Source: Nevskiaceae bacterium (GTDB lineage: Bacteria; Pseudomonadota; Gammaproteobacteria; Nevskiales; Nevskiaceae). From it: a DNA stretch of 35,335 bases. Positions 1 to 7,653 of the stretch are shown here, piece after piece. A program made the position numbers and the translations under genes. Under the pieces are notes generated by a model, which saw nothing but the letters and a program-made list of their open reading frames with translations, was not told the origin of the DNA and searched no databases. Location of the stretch: positions 1-35,335 of the forward strand of contig SCVA01000034.1 in the NCBI GenBank assembly GCA_004297005.1, given 5' to 3'. Each line of letters begins with the position of its first letter. Positions within the stretch are counted from its first letter, which is position 1.

Positions 1-344
1 TGCTCGGTCTCCGGGGGACGCCGGCGAACTCGGCGCCCTATAGGCGCCTCAAACAGGCGCCGGCTTCCATACCCCCGGAGACCTCCGCTTCTCGGCGCTC
101 CGAAGGGGACCGGTACGTCCACAGCACGGCGGTCTTCGCCCGCCGCAACGTCAACGGCAGGCGCGCGCTTCGCTCGCGCGAGGTCGGCGTAGCCGACGAG
201 CCTGAGTGCTGTTGATGCGGCTTTTGACTTGCCCTCCCCTTCGTAAGCGCCGAGAAGCGCAGTGGTCGGGGGGTATGGAAGCGCCCGCATGTCCGAGGCG
301 CCTATAGGGCGCCGAGTTCGGGCGCGTCCCCCCGGCCGCGAGCA
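1..344. repeat. Giant imperfect palindrome, centre near 172, truncated by window edge
   Basis: Arms pair about a common axis. Positions 29-50 are the exact reverse complement of 295-316 (22 bp). Further exact pairs are 64-76 with 269-281, 87-99 with 246-258, and 101-108 with 236-243. Positions 1-28 also match 317-344 with a few mismatches, so the element probably extends left of the window. The apex holds two short hairpins (162-180 and 183-197). It has no coding capacity. It resembles a MITE or a compound intergenic repeat; the family was not identified. Confidence 0.75.
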
Positions 345-376
345 TCGCAGGGTACCCCGTAGGGGCGCGACGCAGG

Positions 377-453
377 GGTGTGCTTTCTTTTGCTTACTTT
401 TCTTTGCACAAGCAAAGAAAAGTGAGTCGCCAGGGGGCGAAAGAAAGCTCGCA
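377..453. repeat. Nested AT-rich hairpin repeat
   Basis: Positions 396-407 and 412-423 form a perfect 12-bp stem with a 4-nt loop, extended to 393-426 with one wobble pair. Outer sequences (377-391 and 438-453) are also roughly complementary. The pyrimidine-rich arm is far more AT-rich than its surroundings. From memory, hairpins of this kind recur between genes in Xanthomonadaceae genomes. It could terminate the fli transcript, but on the minus strand no clean T-tract follows the stem. Confidence 0.6.
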
Positions 454-561
454 CCAACAGCAAACTCAGCAGAGCGCAAACGCGCGAACACAAACCGCCA
501 CACACCAGAAAGCCCAAGCGAAAGCACTGCACTCCGCCACGGCTTTCCCCCTCCCCTAACC

Positions 562-580
562 CCTCCCCGCAAGGGGGAGG
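562..580. repeat. Short CCTCCCC/GGGGAGG hairpin
   Basis: A 7-bp perfect stem (562-568 with 574-580) with a 5-nt loop lies 43 bp past the fliQ stop. C-rich sequence at 547-556 suggests a degenerate second copy. On the fliQ transcript the stem lacks a following U-run, so a role as intrinsic terminator is doubtful. It is more likely part of the dispersed intergenic repeats. Confidence 0.45.
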
Positions 581-623
581 AGAACCGAGAGCAATCAGAG
601 GAAGCGGCGTCCGGCATGCGCCG

Positions 624-893
624 TTACCCGATCAAACCCGGAATGCTCTCGAACAGACGCCGGGTGTACTCGCTCAGCGTCTGCAGCATCCACGGCCCTG
701 CGATCACCACCACTACCGCCATCGCCATCAGCTTAGGAATGAACGACAGCGTCATCTCGTTGATCTGGGTCGCGGCCTGGAACAGGCCCACCAGCACGCC
801 CACCGCCAGGCTGGTGAGCAGCAAGGGAGCCGCCAGGCTCAGCGTCAGCAGCAGCGCCTCGCGGCCCAGAGTCAGAACTGTTTCCGGACTCAC
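624..893 (-). CDS. fliQ: Flagellar export gate protein FliQ
   Basis: FliQ is a small inner-membrane subunit of the flagellar type III export gate, where it joins the FliP/FliR core complex. The product is 89 residues, the normal family length, with two hydrophobic segments (about 12-38 and 50-72) and the family-typical GLFQAATQINEMTLSFIPK stretch between them. The start is GTG at 891-893, overlapping the fliP stop by four bases (GTGA), which implies translational coupling. It is the last gene of the fliLMNOPQ run seen here. FliR, its usual downstream partner, is missing from the following 623 bp. Identification is from conserved sequence and gene order and is very secure. Confidence 0.96.
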   Translation of the reverse strand: MSPETVLTLGREALLLTLSLAAPLLLTSLAVGVLVGLFQAATQINEMTLSFIPKLMAMAVVVVIAGPWMLQTLSEYTRRLFESIPGLIG

Positions 894-1636
894 GCCGCCA
901 CCGCCTTGAAGGACGCCGCCAGCATGGCCATGGTCAGCGACCAGCCATCGACCATCACGAACAGCATCAGCTTGAACGGCAGGCTGATCAGCATCGGCGA
1001 GAGCATCATCATGCCCAGGCTCATCAGCACGCTGGATACCACCAGATCAATCACCACGAAAGGCACGAAGATCAGGAAGCCGATCTGGAAGGCGGTGGTC
1101 AGCTCGCTGGTGAGAAAGCTCGCCGCAAGCACCGTGAATGGCACCTCGCTGGCCTCCGCGTAGGGCTCGTCGCGACCGGACAGCCGGGTGAAGGTAAGCA
1201 GGTCGGATTCGCGGGTCTGCGCCAGCATGAAGGCGCGCAAGGGCTGCTGGGCCTGGTCCAGCGCCGGCTGGAATTCCAGCTTGCCGTCCATGTAGGGCTT
1301 GACCGCGTCGTCGTGGATCTTGCCCAGCACCGGCGCCATCACGAACAGACTCAGAAACAGCGAGAGGCCGATCAGGATCTGGTTCGACGGAGTCTGCCCG
1401 GTGCCCAGCGCCTGCCGCAGCAAGCCGAGCACGATGACGATGCGGGTAAAGCTGGTCATGGTCAGCAGCAGCGCCGGCAGCAGGCTCAGCGCGGTCATCA
1501 GCGCCAGCACTTGCAGCGACAACGACCAGCTCTGCGCGCCGTTGGCCGAGGTTTCCAGGGTCAGCGCCGGAATGCCGGCGGCCTGGGCCGTCGGCACCAC
1601 CAGCAACAGCAAGAGCAGCAGCCCCAGGGACTTCAT
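890..1636 (-). CDS. fliP: Flagellar export gate protein FliP
   Basis: FliP forms the core of the export gate through which rod, hook and filament subunits pass. The 248-residue product begins with a cleavable signal peptide (residues 1-19, ending AQA), as in other FliP proteins. Hydrophobic segments follow at about 45-70, 85-105, 185-210 and 215-240. Family motifs include MTSFTRIVIVLGLLRQALGT (about 60-79) and the C-terminal FKLMLFVMVDGW. It starts at ATG 5 bp after fliO and overlaps fliQ by 4 bp. Length, topology and neighbours all agree. Confidence 0.97.
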   Translation of the reverse strand: MKSLGLLLLLLLVVPTAQAAGIPALTLETSANGAQSWSLSLQVLALMTALSLLPALLLTMTSFTRIVIVLGLLRQALGTGQTPSNQILIGLSLFLSLFVMAPVLGKIHDDAVKPYMDGKLEFQPALDQAQQPLRAFMLAQTRESDLLTFTRLSGRDEPYAEASEVPFTVLAASFLTSELTTAFQIGFLIFVPFVVIDLVVSSVLMSLGMMMLSPMLISLPFKLMLFVMVDGWSLTMAMLAASFKAVAA

Positions 1637-1641
1637 GGCGT

Positions 1642-2316
1642 TCAGGCGGAGGTATGGAAACGCGAGGTGCGCAGAGCCTGCGGCTGAGGCGGAGTCGCCG
1701 TCGCGAGGCTCGCTGGCGGCGCTGATGGCGCGGCTGCGACCGGAGCCACGCTGGGTGTCGGTGCCAGTGCCGCGGCGGAGCGCTGGCGGGCGCGATCCAG
1801 CACCTGGCGCAGCTTGGCGGCAAAGTCGGCGCTGCTGGCACCCTTGAGCTGCGGCTGATCAAAGTCCGGCGGCACCTCGAACACATGCAGGTTGTTGACC
1901 CGGCCGGCGGCGACCCCCAGCAAGAGATGGGTCTCGCCGGCTTGCATCCACACCACCCGCTCGCGGCTGCCGACCTGCAGGCTGCCGCGCAGCTTCAGGG
2001 TTTCGCCGCTGGCACCACGAACGCCTTGCAGGGCGCGGACACCACGAGCCAGCAACAGGATGAGGCCCAGCACCAGCAGCAGCGAACCGAGCATGGTCCA
2101 GGCGCCAGTAGGCGCGGGCAGGCCGGGCGTGAGCGGCTTAGCCGGCGCCTGCACGGTGGCGACGGTGGCCGGTGCCGGAGTTACGACCTGCGTCTCGATG
2201 CTGGCCTGCACGATGGGAAGCTCTGCAAGCGCGATTTCGGCCGGCGCTGGCGTCGACACCAGCGTTTCGGTCTCCAGCGGGCTCAGGCTGACGATCTGGT
2301 TGGTATCGGCTTTCAT
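1642..2316 (-). CDS. fliO: Flagellar biosynthesis protein FliO
   Basis: FliO is a poorly conserved membrane protein that helps assemble or stabilise the FliP ring. The 224-residue product has a single transmembrane segment (about 73-91, MLGSLLLVLGLILLLARG). A compact cytoplasmic FliO domain follows (about 100-180, with LRGSLQVGSRERVVWMQAG and LLLGV). It is longer than the roughly 120-residue E. coli protein because of Ala/Pro/Thr-rich extensions before the membrane segment and at the C-terminus. The identification rests on the domain and its position between fliN and fliP. The exact start is uncertain, since the N-terminal extension is low in complexity. Confidence 0.9.
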   Translation of the reverse strand: MKADTNQIVSLSPLETETLVSTPAPAEIALAELPIVQASIETQVVTPAPATVATVQAPAKPLTPGLPAPTGAWTMLGSLLLVLGLILLLARGVRALQGVRGASGETLKLRGSLQVGSRERVVWMQAGETHLLLGVAAGRVNNLHVFEVPPDFDQPQLKGASSADFAAKLRQVLDRARQRSAAALAPTPSVAPVAAAPSAPPASLATATPPQPQALRTSRFHTSA

Positions 2317-2321
2317 GGCGC

Positions 2322-2660
2322 TTACCTCAGCTTGCGGATGCGTTCGGCCGGGCTGACCACATCGATCAGCCGTATACCGAACTTCTCGTTGATGACCACC
2401 ACCTCGCCATGGGCGATGAGCGTGCCGTTGGCGTAGACATCCAGTGGTTCGCCGGCGACGCGTTCCAGCTCCACCACCGAGCCCTGATTGAGCTGCAACA
2501 GATTGCGGATCGGCAGACGCGCGCGGCCGACTTCCATCGACAGCGTCACCGGCACGTCGAGCAGCACGTCGAGGTTGACGTCGTTGTTCTGCGCTGGCGC
2601 CACCGCCTTGTCATCGAAGCTGGGCGGGGTGAACTCCTGACTGGTCGCGGCGGTGCTCAT
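2322..2660 (-). CDS. fliN: Flagellar motor switch protein FliN
   Basis: FliN forms the lower part of the cytoplasmic C-ring that sets rotation direction and docks the export ATPase complex. The 112-residue product has a variable N-terminus and a C-terminal SpoA domain (about 30-108). Typical motifs are LDVPVTLSMEVGRARLPIRN, LNQGSVVELER, PLDVYANGTLIAHGEVVVI and KFGIRL. Its ATG overlaps the fliM stop by four bases, so the two C-ring proteins are probably made in a coupled ratio. Length is within the usual range for the family. Confidence 0.97.
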   Translation of the reverse strand: MSTAATSQEFTPPSFDDKAVAPAQNNDVNLDVLLDVPVTLSMEVGRARLPIRNLLQLNQGSVVELERVAGEPLDVYANGTLIAHGEVVVINEKFGIRLIDVVSPAERIRKLR

Positions 2661-3661
2661 GCACTGACTCCTGGCTGTTTCGGGTTGACCACGCGCGGAT
2701 CGCGGCGGACGGTTTCAAGGATGCGGACGGCGTTGTGGCCGCCAGAGACGCCATAGGAGGCCTTGAACAAGGGCACGTCCTCGACGCAGAGCTGCACCTG
2801 GCGCGGCATGTTGAAGGGGATGACATCGCCGCTCTTGAGCTTGAGCAATTGCCCCAGGCTGATCTGGGTGCGCGCCAGCTCGCAGCTCGCCACCACCTCT
2901 GCGTCGCGAATCTGCTCGCGCAGGGTGGCGCTCCAGCGCTCGTCCTTCTCCACCCGGTCCGATTGCAAACCGGCGTCGAGCTGCTCGCGAATCGGCTCGA
3001 TCATTGAATAGGGGAAAGTGACATGGATATCGCCAGCACCGCCTTCCAGCTCGATGTGGAAGCGCGATACCACCACCACCTCGGAGGGACTGACGATGTT
3101 GGCGAAATGCGGGTTCATCTCGTGACTCATGAACTCGAACTCCAGGGGCAACACCGCGCTCCAGGCTTCGGTGAGATCGGCGAATCCCTGGCGCAGCAGC
3201 AACTGCACCACCCGCAGTTCGGTAGGCGTGAATTCTCGGCCCTCGATCTTGGTGCGGAAGCGGCCATTGCCGCCGAAGAAGTTCTCCACCACGGTGAACA
3301 CCAGGCGCGGCTCGAAGATCACCAGGGCGGTGCCGCGCAGCGGCTTGACCCGGATCAGGTTCAGGCTGGTCGGCACATAGAGGCCGTGGATGTAGTCGGA
3401 AAACTTCATCATCTCGATGCCGACCACCGACAGCTCCGGCGTGCGCCGCAGCATGTTGAACAGGCCGATGCGGAACAGGCGCGCGAAGCGCTCGTTGATC
3501 ATCTCCAGCGTCGGCAGGCGGCCGCGGACGATGCGATCCTGGGAGGTGAAGTCAAAAGACTGGGCGACGCCGGGCGGCGGCGGCGGCGCGGTATCGACCT
3601 TGCCGCTGTCGACGCCATGCAGCAGCGCGTCGATCTCGTCCTGGGAAAGGATGTCTTGCAC
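2657..3661 (-). CDS. fliM: Flagellar motor switch protein FliM
   Basis: FliM binds phosphorylated CheY and links FliG to FliN in the motor switch. The 334-residue product begins with the CheY-P-binding peptide LSQDEIDALL (residues 5-14). A short Pro-rich linker and the CheC-like middle domain (about 45-235) follow. A C-terminal SpoA domain (about 255-325) matches FliN. The chosen start is GTG at 3659-3661, because it gives the canonical N-terminus directly. The gene lies 15 bp after fliL and overlaps fliN. No missing region is seen, and length matches E. coli FliM (334). Confidence 0.97.
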   Translation of the reverse strand: MQDILSQDEIDALLHGVDSGKVDTAPPPPPGVAQSFDFTSQDRIVRGRLPTLEMINERFARLFRIGLFNMLRRTPELSVVGIEMMKFSDYIHGLYVPTSLNLIRVKPLRGTALVIFEPRLVFTVVENFFGGNGRFRTKIEGREFTPTELRVVQLLLRQGFADLTEAWSAVLPLEFEFMSHEMNPHFANIVSPSEVVVVSRFHIELEGGAGDIHVTFPYSMIEPIREQLDAGLQSDRVEKDERWSATLREQIRDAEVVASCELARTQISLGQLLKLKSGDVIPFNMPRQVQLCVEDVPLFKASYGVSGGHNAVRILETVRRDPRVVNPKQPGVSA

Positions 3662-3676
3662 GGGAGCGCGCCGGGG

Positions 3677-4225
3677 CTACTGCATCACGAAGCTGGTGAA
3701 CATCACGCCGTCGACGCGCGGCTTCTTGCGCTCCTCCAGCACCTTGTTGATCTCGTCCAGCGCCTGCTGTTGCAGCTTTTCCTTGCCCTCGCGCGGCAGC
3801 AGATCGCGGAACTTCTGCGAGGAGAACAGCAAGACCAGCCGGTTGCGGATCACCGGCAAATTGGCGCGCACCGCGTCCAGTGCCGCCGGCTTGACCGCCA
3901 TCACCTCGACCTCGATCTGCAGGAAGCGGGAAACGTCCTCGTCGTTGAGATTGACCACGAAGGAGGGCGCCAGGGAGAAGTAGTCGCCGCCAGCCACCGC
4001 CGTGCCGCCGGCGCCATGCTCGTCGTGACCCTCGCCGGCAGCGGGCGTCTCCACGCCGCCTTCGGAAGGCGTCGACGAAGAAGGCAACAGGTGCTGGGCC
4101 GCATAGAAAGCCCCACCTCCGGCGACCGCGGCGGTCACCACGACGGCCAGGATCAGTTTCATGGCGCCGCCCTTCTTCTTGGGTGCGGCGGGAGCGGCTT
4201 CGGCGGCGGCAGCAGCGGCGGACAT
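3677..4225 (-). CDS. fliL: Flagellar basal body-associated protein FliL
   Basis: FliL is a single-pass inner-membrane protein that surrounds the stator and supports torque. From ATG 4223-4225 the product is 182 residues. It has an Ala/Lys-rich cytoplasmic N-terminus, a transmembrane helix (about 22-42), an acidic Gly/His linker and a periplasmic FliL domain (about 85-182) with the typical YFSLAPSFVVNLND start. The frame is open further upstream, to 4426. That longer start is rejected because a sigma-54 promoter (4260-4275) lies inside it and because the extra residues are unlike FliL. No strong Shine-Dalgarno precedes the chosen ATG. It is the first gene of the fliLMNOPQ transcript. Confidence 0.92.
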   Translation of the reverse strand: MSAAAAAAEAAPAAPKKKGGAMKLILAVVVTAAVAGGGAFYAAQHLLPSSSTPSEGGVETPAAGEGHDEHGAGGTAVAGGDYFSLAPSFVVNLNDEDVSRFLQIEVEVMAVKPAALDAVRANLPVIRNRLVLLFSSQKFRDLLPREGKEKLQQQALDEINKVLEERKKPRVDGVMFTSFVMQ

Positions 4226-4259
4226 GGCGGACTCGGACGGCAAGGACAGCCAGCCCGGG

Positions 4260-4275
4260 AGCAAGCCATATGCCA
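4260..4275 (-). promoter_or_regulatory. Sigma-54 (RpoN) promoter of fliL operon
   Basis: The minus strand reads TGGCATATGGCTTGCT. This is the -24 GG and -12 GC of a sigma-54 promoter with the required 10 bp between them, against the consensus TGGCAC-N5-TTGCA. Transcription would start near 4249, giving a leader of about 24 nt before fliL. Class II/III flagellar operons in Xanthomonas and Pseudomonas are known RpoN/FleQ targets, so the context fits. No FleQ site was recognised. Confidence 0.8.
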
Positions 4276-4478
4276 GGCCGGAAAAGCCCGCAGGCAGTGG
4301 GTTTCGCGCGGCAGTGCCAGAGAACCGACGCGGGGCTTGCAGGGCTGGTGTCGGGAAGTCGACCGGGTGCGTTCGAGGCGCTGTAGGAGGCTTGGGGGTG
4401 CCTGACTTAGGTGCGCTTGCGGTCAACGCGTTCGTGGTACACGCGAACCACGACCACCCAGCACGAACCCAGACGCAG

Positions 4479-5567
4479 CTACCCGTTCCGGTAGCGAAAC
4501 CGCACCCGCTGCGTCAGCCCGCAGAACAGCTCATAGGCCAGCGTCCCGGCATAGCCGGCCACTTCCTCCGCCGGCAGGCCATCGCCCCAGAGCAACACCG
4601 GATCACCCACCGCCGCCTGCGGCGCCGGCCGAAGATCGACGGTGACCATGTCCATCGACACCCGCCCCACCAGCGGCACCCGACGGCCGCCCACCATCAA
4701 CGGCGTGCCACTGGGGAAACAGCGGTGCACGCCGTCGGCATAGCCCACCGCCACCACGCCGATCGGCATGCGCTCCGGCGTGCGCCAGGTCTGGCCATAG
4801 CCGATGGGCTCACCGGCAGCGAACTCGCGAATCGCGATCAGTCGGCTTTCCAGCGTCAGCGCCGGCACCAGGCCCAGCTCGCGGCCGGTCTTGCCCGGCA
4901 AGGGGCTGGCGCCGTACAGCATCAGGCCCGGACGCACCCAGTCCACCCGCGCCTCCGGCCAGGCCAGAAGGCCGGCGGAATTGGCGATGGAGCGCGGCCC
5001 CGGCACCCCTTGCAGGGCCGCCTGGTAGGCGCCGATCTGCTTGGCAGTGACCGGCGAGTCCAGCTCGTCGGCGCAGGAAAGATGCGTGAGCCAGCCCTGC
5101 AGCTTCCAGCCGGGATGGCGTTGCAAGGTTTCGACCAGGCGCGGCACATCAGTCAAGGGGAAGCCGAGACGGTGCATGCCGGAGTCGAGCTTGAACCAGA
5201 CCTGCACCTCGGCGGAGTCGGGCAATTGTTCCAGCAGGGCGATCTGCCAGTGATCGTGCACGACCACCTGCAGGCGTTCGTAAACCGCCAGCGCCGCCTC
5301 CTCGATGGAGATCACGCCTTCGAGCAGGGCGATGGGCGTGTGCAGCAGATGCGCCTCGCGCAGTTGCAGCGCCTCCTCCATGCAGGCCACCGCCAGGCCA
5401 TCGACCTGCTCGGCCTCCAGGGCGCGCGCCACCGCCACCGCGCCGTGGCCATAGGCGTCGGCCTTCACCGCCGCCATCACCTTCGAGCGCGGCGCGGTCT
5501 GCCGCACCACCCGCAGGTTGTGACGGATCGCCGCCAGATCGACGGTCGCGGTGACGCGCGGCGTCAT
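4479..5567 (-). CDS. alr: Alanine racemase
   Basis: This PLP enzyme interconverts L- and D-alanine, supplying D-Ala for peptidoglycan. From ATG 5565-5567 it has 362 residues, the usual size. The PLP-binding lysine is K35 in AVKADAYGHG. The second catalytic base is Y257 in EPIGYGQTW, and VRPGLMLYGASP is the conserved barrel/C-domain junction. Open frame continues upstream into dnaB, but those residues are Arg/Ser-rich shadow sequence. The gene follows dnaB by 34 bp on the same strand, an arrangement common in gammaproteobacteria, and probably shares its transcript. The symbol assumes the biosynthetic alr rather than catabolic dadX, supported by its dnaB neighbour. Confidence 0.95.
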   Translation of the reverse strand: MTPRVTATVDLAAIRHNLRVVRQTAPRSKVMAAVKADAYGHGAVAVARALEAEQVDGLAVACMEEALQLREAHLLHTPIALLEGVISIEEAALAVYERLQVVVHDHWQIALLEQLPDSAEVQVWFKLDSGMHRLGFPLTDVPRLVETLQRHPGWKLQGWLTHLSCADELDSPVTAKQIGAYQAALQGVPGPRSIANSAGLLAWPEARVDWVRPGLMLYGASPLPGKTGRELGLVPALTLESRLIAIREFAAGEPIGYGQTWRTPERMPIGVVAVGYADGVHRCFPSGTPLMVGGRRVPLVGRVSMDMVTVDLRPAPQAAVGDPVLLWGDGLPAEEVAGYAGTLAYELFCGLTQRVRFRYRNG

Positions 5568-5601
5568 AACCGGGCGGCTGCGCGCGGCTGGCCGAGAGCG
5601 C

Positions 5602-7050
5602 TCACTGGTAGTCCTCGTAGCCGGGCGGCGCCAGCGATTCGAGATTGTCGAAGCGGGTGAACTGACCCAGGAAGGCGGTCTTGCAGGTGCCGGTCGGGCC
5701 GTTACGCTGCTTGCCGATGATGATCTCGGCCTGACCCTTGTCCGGGCTCTCTTTGTTGTAGACCTCGTCACGGTAGATGAACACGATGACGTCGGCGTCC
5801 TGTTCGATACCGCCGGATTCGCGCAGGTCGGCCATGCGCGGCCGCTTGTTGTCGCGGTTTTCGACGCCGCGGTTGAGCTGCGAGAGCGCGATCACCGGCA
5901 CTTCCAGCTCCTTGGCCAGCGCCTTGAGGCTGCGGGATATTTCGGAGATCTCGTTGGTACGGCTCTCCGAGCCGGGAATCTGCATGAGCTGGATGTAGTC
6001 CACCACGATCAGACCCAGACCGTTCTTGGCGGCGATGCGGCGGGCGCGCGAGCGCAGTTCCAGTGGCGAGAGCGCGCCGGTCTCGTCGATGAACAGGGGC
6101 GCCTCGCGGATCAGGCCGCTGGCGGACGCGAGCTTGGCCCATTCCATGTCGTCCATCTCGCCGGTGCGCAGGTGCTGCTGGTCGATGCGGCCGAAGCTGG
6201 AGAGCACACGCAGCGCCAACTGCTCGGCCGACATTTCCATGCTGAACACCGCCACCGGCGTGCCGCGCTCCAGCGCCGCGTACTCGGCGATGTTCATCGC
6301 GAAGCTGGTTTTTCCCATGGAGGGACGGCCGGCGACGATCACCAGATCACCCTTGTGCAGGCCGTTGGTCATCTGGTCGAAACGGGTGAAGCCGGTCGGC
6401 AGGCCGGCGGCGCCGCCGGGGTTGTCGCGGGCGTAGACCAGCTTCTTCTCGATGGACTCCATCAGGGGAGCCATCGTGTGGTAGGCGGTGCGGCTCTTCG
6501 CCGCCCGGTTGCGGATCGCGAACACCTTCTGCTCGGCTTCGTCGATCAGCTCGCCGGCCTTGCGGCCGTCTGGGCTCTGGCCCAGCGCCACGGTATCGAG
6601 ACCGGTGGCGATCAGCTCGCGCTGGATGCTGCGCTCCTGCACGATCTCGGCGTAGGCGCGGACGTTGGAGGCGCCCGGCACGTCGAGGGTAAGCTGCGCC
6701 ACCGCGCCCTGCCCGCCGACCCGCTCCAGGCTGTCCAGGCCCTGAGGATTGCCCTTGCGGTCGTCCTCGACGTCGTCGCGCAGGGCTTCAGAAACGGTCA
6801 CCCAGTCGAACGGCCGGCCCTGGCCGGCGAGGGTGCGGATGGCGCGGTAAATCAGCCGGTGCGGCTCGGTGTAGAAATCCTCCTCGCGCAGGAGGTCCAT
6901 GATCTCGTCGAGCTTGCGGTTGTCGAGCATCAGGCCGCCCAGCACCGACATCTCGGCTTCCAGCGCGTGCGGCGGCATGCGCGCCGCGGTCGGCAGACGA
7001 CGCAGCTTGTCGCCGCGGTAGTCGCGCGGGTCGGGTTCGTATTCGCTCAT
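5602..7050 (-). CDS. dnaB: Replicative DNA helicase DnaB
   Basis: DnaB is the hexameric 5'-3' helicase of the replication fork. The 482-residue product has an N-terminal DnaG-interacting domain (about 25-125). The RecA-like core has Walker A GRPSMGKTS (241-249), Walker B IVVDYIQLM (348-356), and the SQLNRGVE and RESGGIEQDADVI motifs (390-423). The ATG at 7048-7050 is preferred; a GTG two codons earlier is also possible. The Walker motifs, a common intein site, are uninterrupted. It sits behind rplI but is separated from it by a strong terminator, so it probably relies on readthrough or its own promoter. Confidence 0.97.
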   Translation of the reverse strand: MSEYEPDPRDYRGDKLRRLPTAARMPPHALEAEMSVLGGLMLDNRKLDEIMDLLREEDFYTEPHRLIYRAIRTLAGQGRPFDWVTVSEALRDDVEDDRKGNPQGLDSLERVGGQGAVAQLTLDVPGASNVRAYAEIVQERSIQRELIATGLDTVALGQSPDGRKAGELIDEAEQKVFAIRNRAAKSRTAYHTMAPLMESIEKKLVYARDNPGGAAGLPTGFTRFDQMTNGLHKGDLVIVAGRPSMGKTSFAMNIAEYAALERGTPVAVFSMEMSAEQLALRVLSSFGRIDQQHLRTGEMDDMEWAKLASASGLIREAPLFIDETGALSPLELRSRARRIAAKNGLGLIVVDYIQLMQIPGSESRTNEISEISRSLKALAKELEVPVIALSQLNRGVENRDNKRPRMADLRESGGIEQDADVIVFIYRDEVYNKESPDKGQAEIIIGKQRNGPTGTCKTAFLGQFTRFDNLESLAPPGYEDYQ

Positions 7051-7133
7051 GGACACACTCTACTGCGGGGGGCTGCCGGCGGGTATGCACAAGCCGGTGC
7101 ACGTCGCCGGAACAAGTGGTGGATAACTGCCGG

Positions 7134-7167
7134 CGCAAAGCAAAACGGCCCGCTATCGCGGGCCGTT
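7134..7167 (-). terminator. Intrinsic terminator of rpsF-rpsR-rplI
   Basis: On the minus strand a perfect 10-bp stem (7158-7167 with 7144-7153; loop of 4) starts 19 nt after the rplI stop. It is followed by TTTTGCTTTG. Stem strength and the T-rich tail make a convincing rho-independent terminator separating the ribosomal operon from dnaB-alr. Confidence 0.85.
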
Positions 7168-7185
7168 CTGGACCATCCATGCCGC

Positions 7186-7638
7186 TTAGGCGCGTTCGGC
7201 CTCGACCTTGACGCTGAACTCCACTTCCACTTCGGAGTGCAGACGGGCGAGCACCTTCACCTCACCGGTGGTGCGGATCGGGCCGGCGATCAGATTGATC
7301 TCGCTCTTCTCGATGTCCAGCTTCTGGCCTTCGGCGGCGCGGGCGATTTCCGCCGGGCCCACCGAGCCGTAGAGCTTGCCTTCTTCCGAAGCCAGCGCGG
7401 TCACCACCACCACCGCGCCTTCCAGCTTGGCGGCGCGGGCCTTGGCGGCGTTGACCGAATCGACAGCCTTCTTCACCAGCTCGGCCTTGCGGTCTTCGAA
7501 CACCTTCTTGTTGCTGGTGGTGGCCTGCAGCGCCTTGCCCTGCGGCAGCAGGTAGTTGCGGCCATAGCCCGGCTTCACGTCGACGACGTCGCCCAGGTCA
7601 CCCAGGTGCTTGATCTTTTCCAGCAGAATCAATTCCAT
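7186..7638 (-). CDS. rplI: 50S ribosomal protein L9
   Basis: L9 binds 23S rRNA near the L1 stalk and helps maintain reading frame. The 150-residue product has the compact N-terminal RNA-binding domain with VVDVKPGYGRNYLLPQGKA (about 18-36). A long connecting helix rich in Lys/Ala (about 42-75) and a C-terminal domain (about 80-150) follow. Length is one residue more than E. coli L9. A CGGAG ribosome-binding site precedes ATG 7636-7638. It is the third gene of rpsF-rpsR-rplI, 15 bp after rpsR; priB, found between rpsF and rpsR in enterics, is absent. Confidence 0.97.
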   Translation of the reverse strand: MELILLEKIKHLGDLGDVVDVKPGYGRNYLLPQGKALQATTSNKKVFEDRKAELVKKAVDSVNAAKARAAKLEGAVVVVTALASEEGKLYGSVGPAEIARAAEGQKLDIEKSEINLIAGPIRTTGEVKVLARLHSEVEVEFSVKVEAERA

Positions 7639-7653
7639 GTGCGTGGCTCCGGA

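Larger units (their letters stand above)
1..623. other. Gene-free, repeat-rich intergenic region
   Basis: No reading frame here looks like a protein; the short open frames run through palindromic DNA and have arginine/proline-rich, repeat-derived translations. The stretch holds a giant palindrome (1-344), a 15-bp-stem hairpin (393-426) and a small C/G hairpin (562-580). It lies immediately downstream of fliQ, where fliR would be expected. No promoter or obvious T-tracted terminator was recognised. Confidence 0.75.

Noticed and set aside
302..532. Possible small minus-strand gene after fliQ
   Set aside because: Its translation comes directly from the hairpin repeat; such frames are commonly mis-called proteins.
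262..909. Possible plus-strand gene upstream of and over fliQ
   Set aside because: It is built from the palindromic repeats and the antisense of fliQ; no ribosome-binding site or family motif.
3023..4405. Long open frame on the plus strand across fliM and fliL
   Set aside because: It is antisense to clear flagellar genes; the translation is His/Gln/Arg-rich without any domain, a GC-rich shadow frame.
5602..7050. Intein in dnaB
   Set aside because: Walker A and B and the downstream motifs are continuous and total length is normal.
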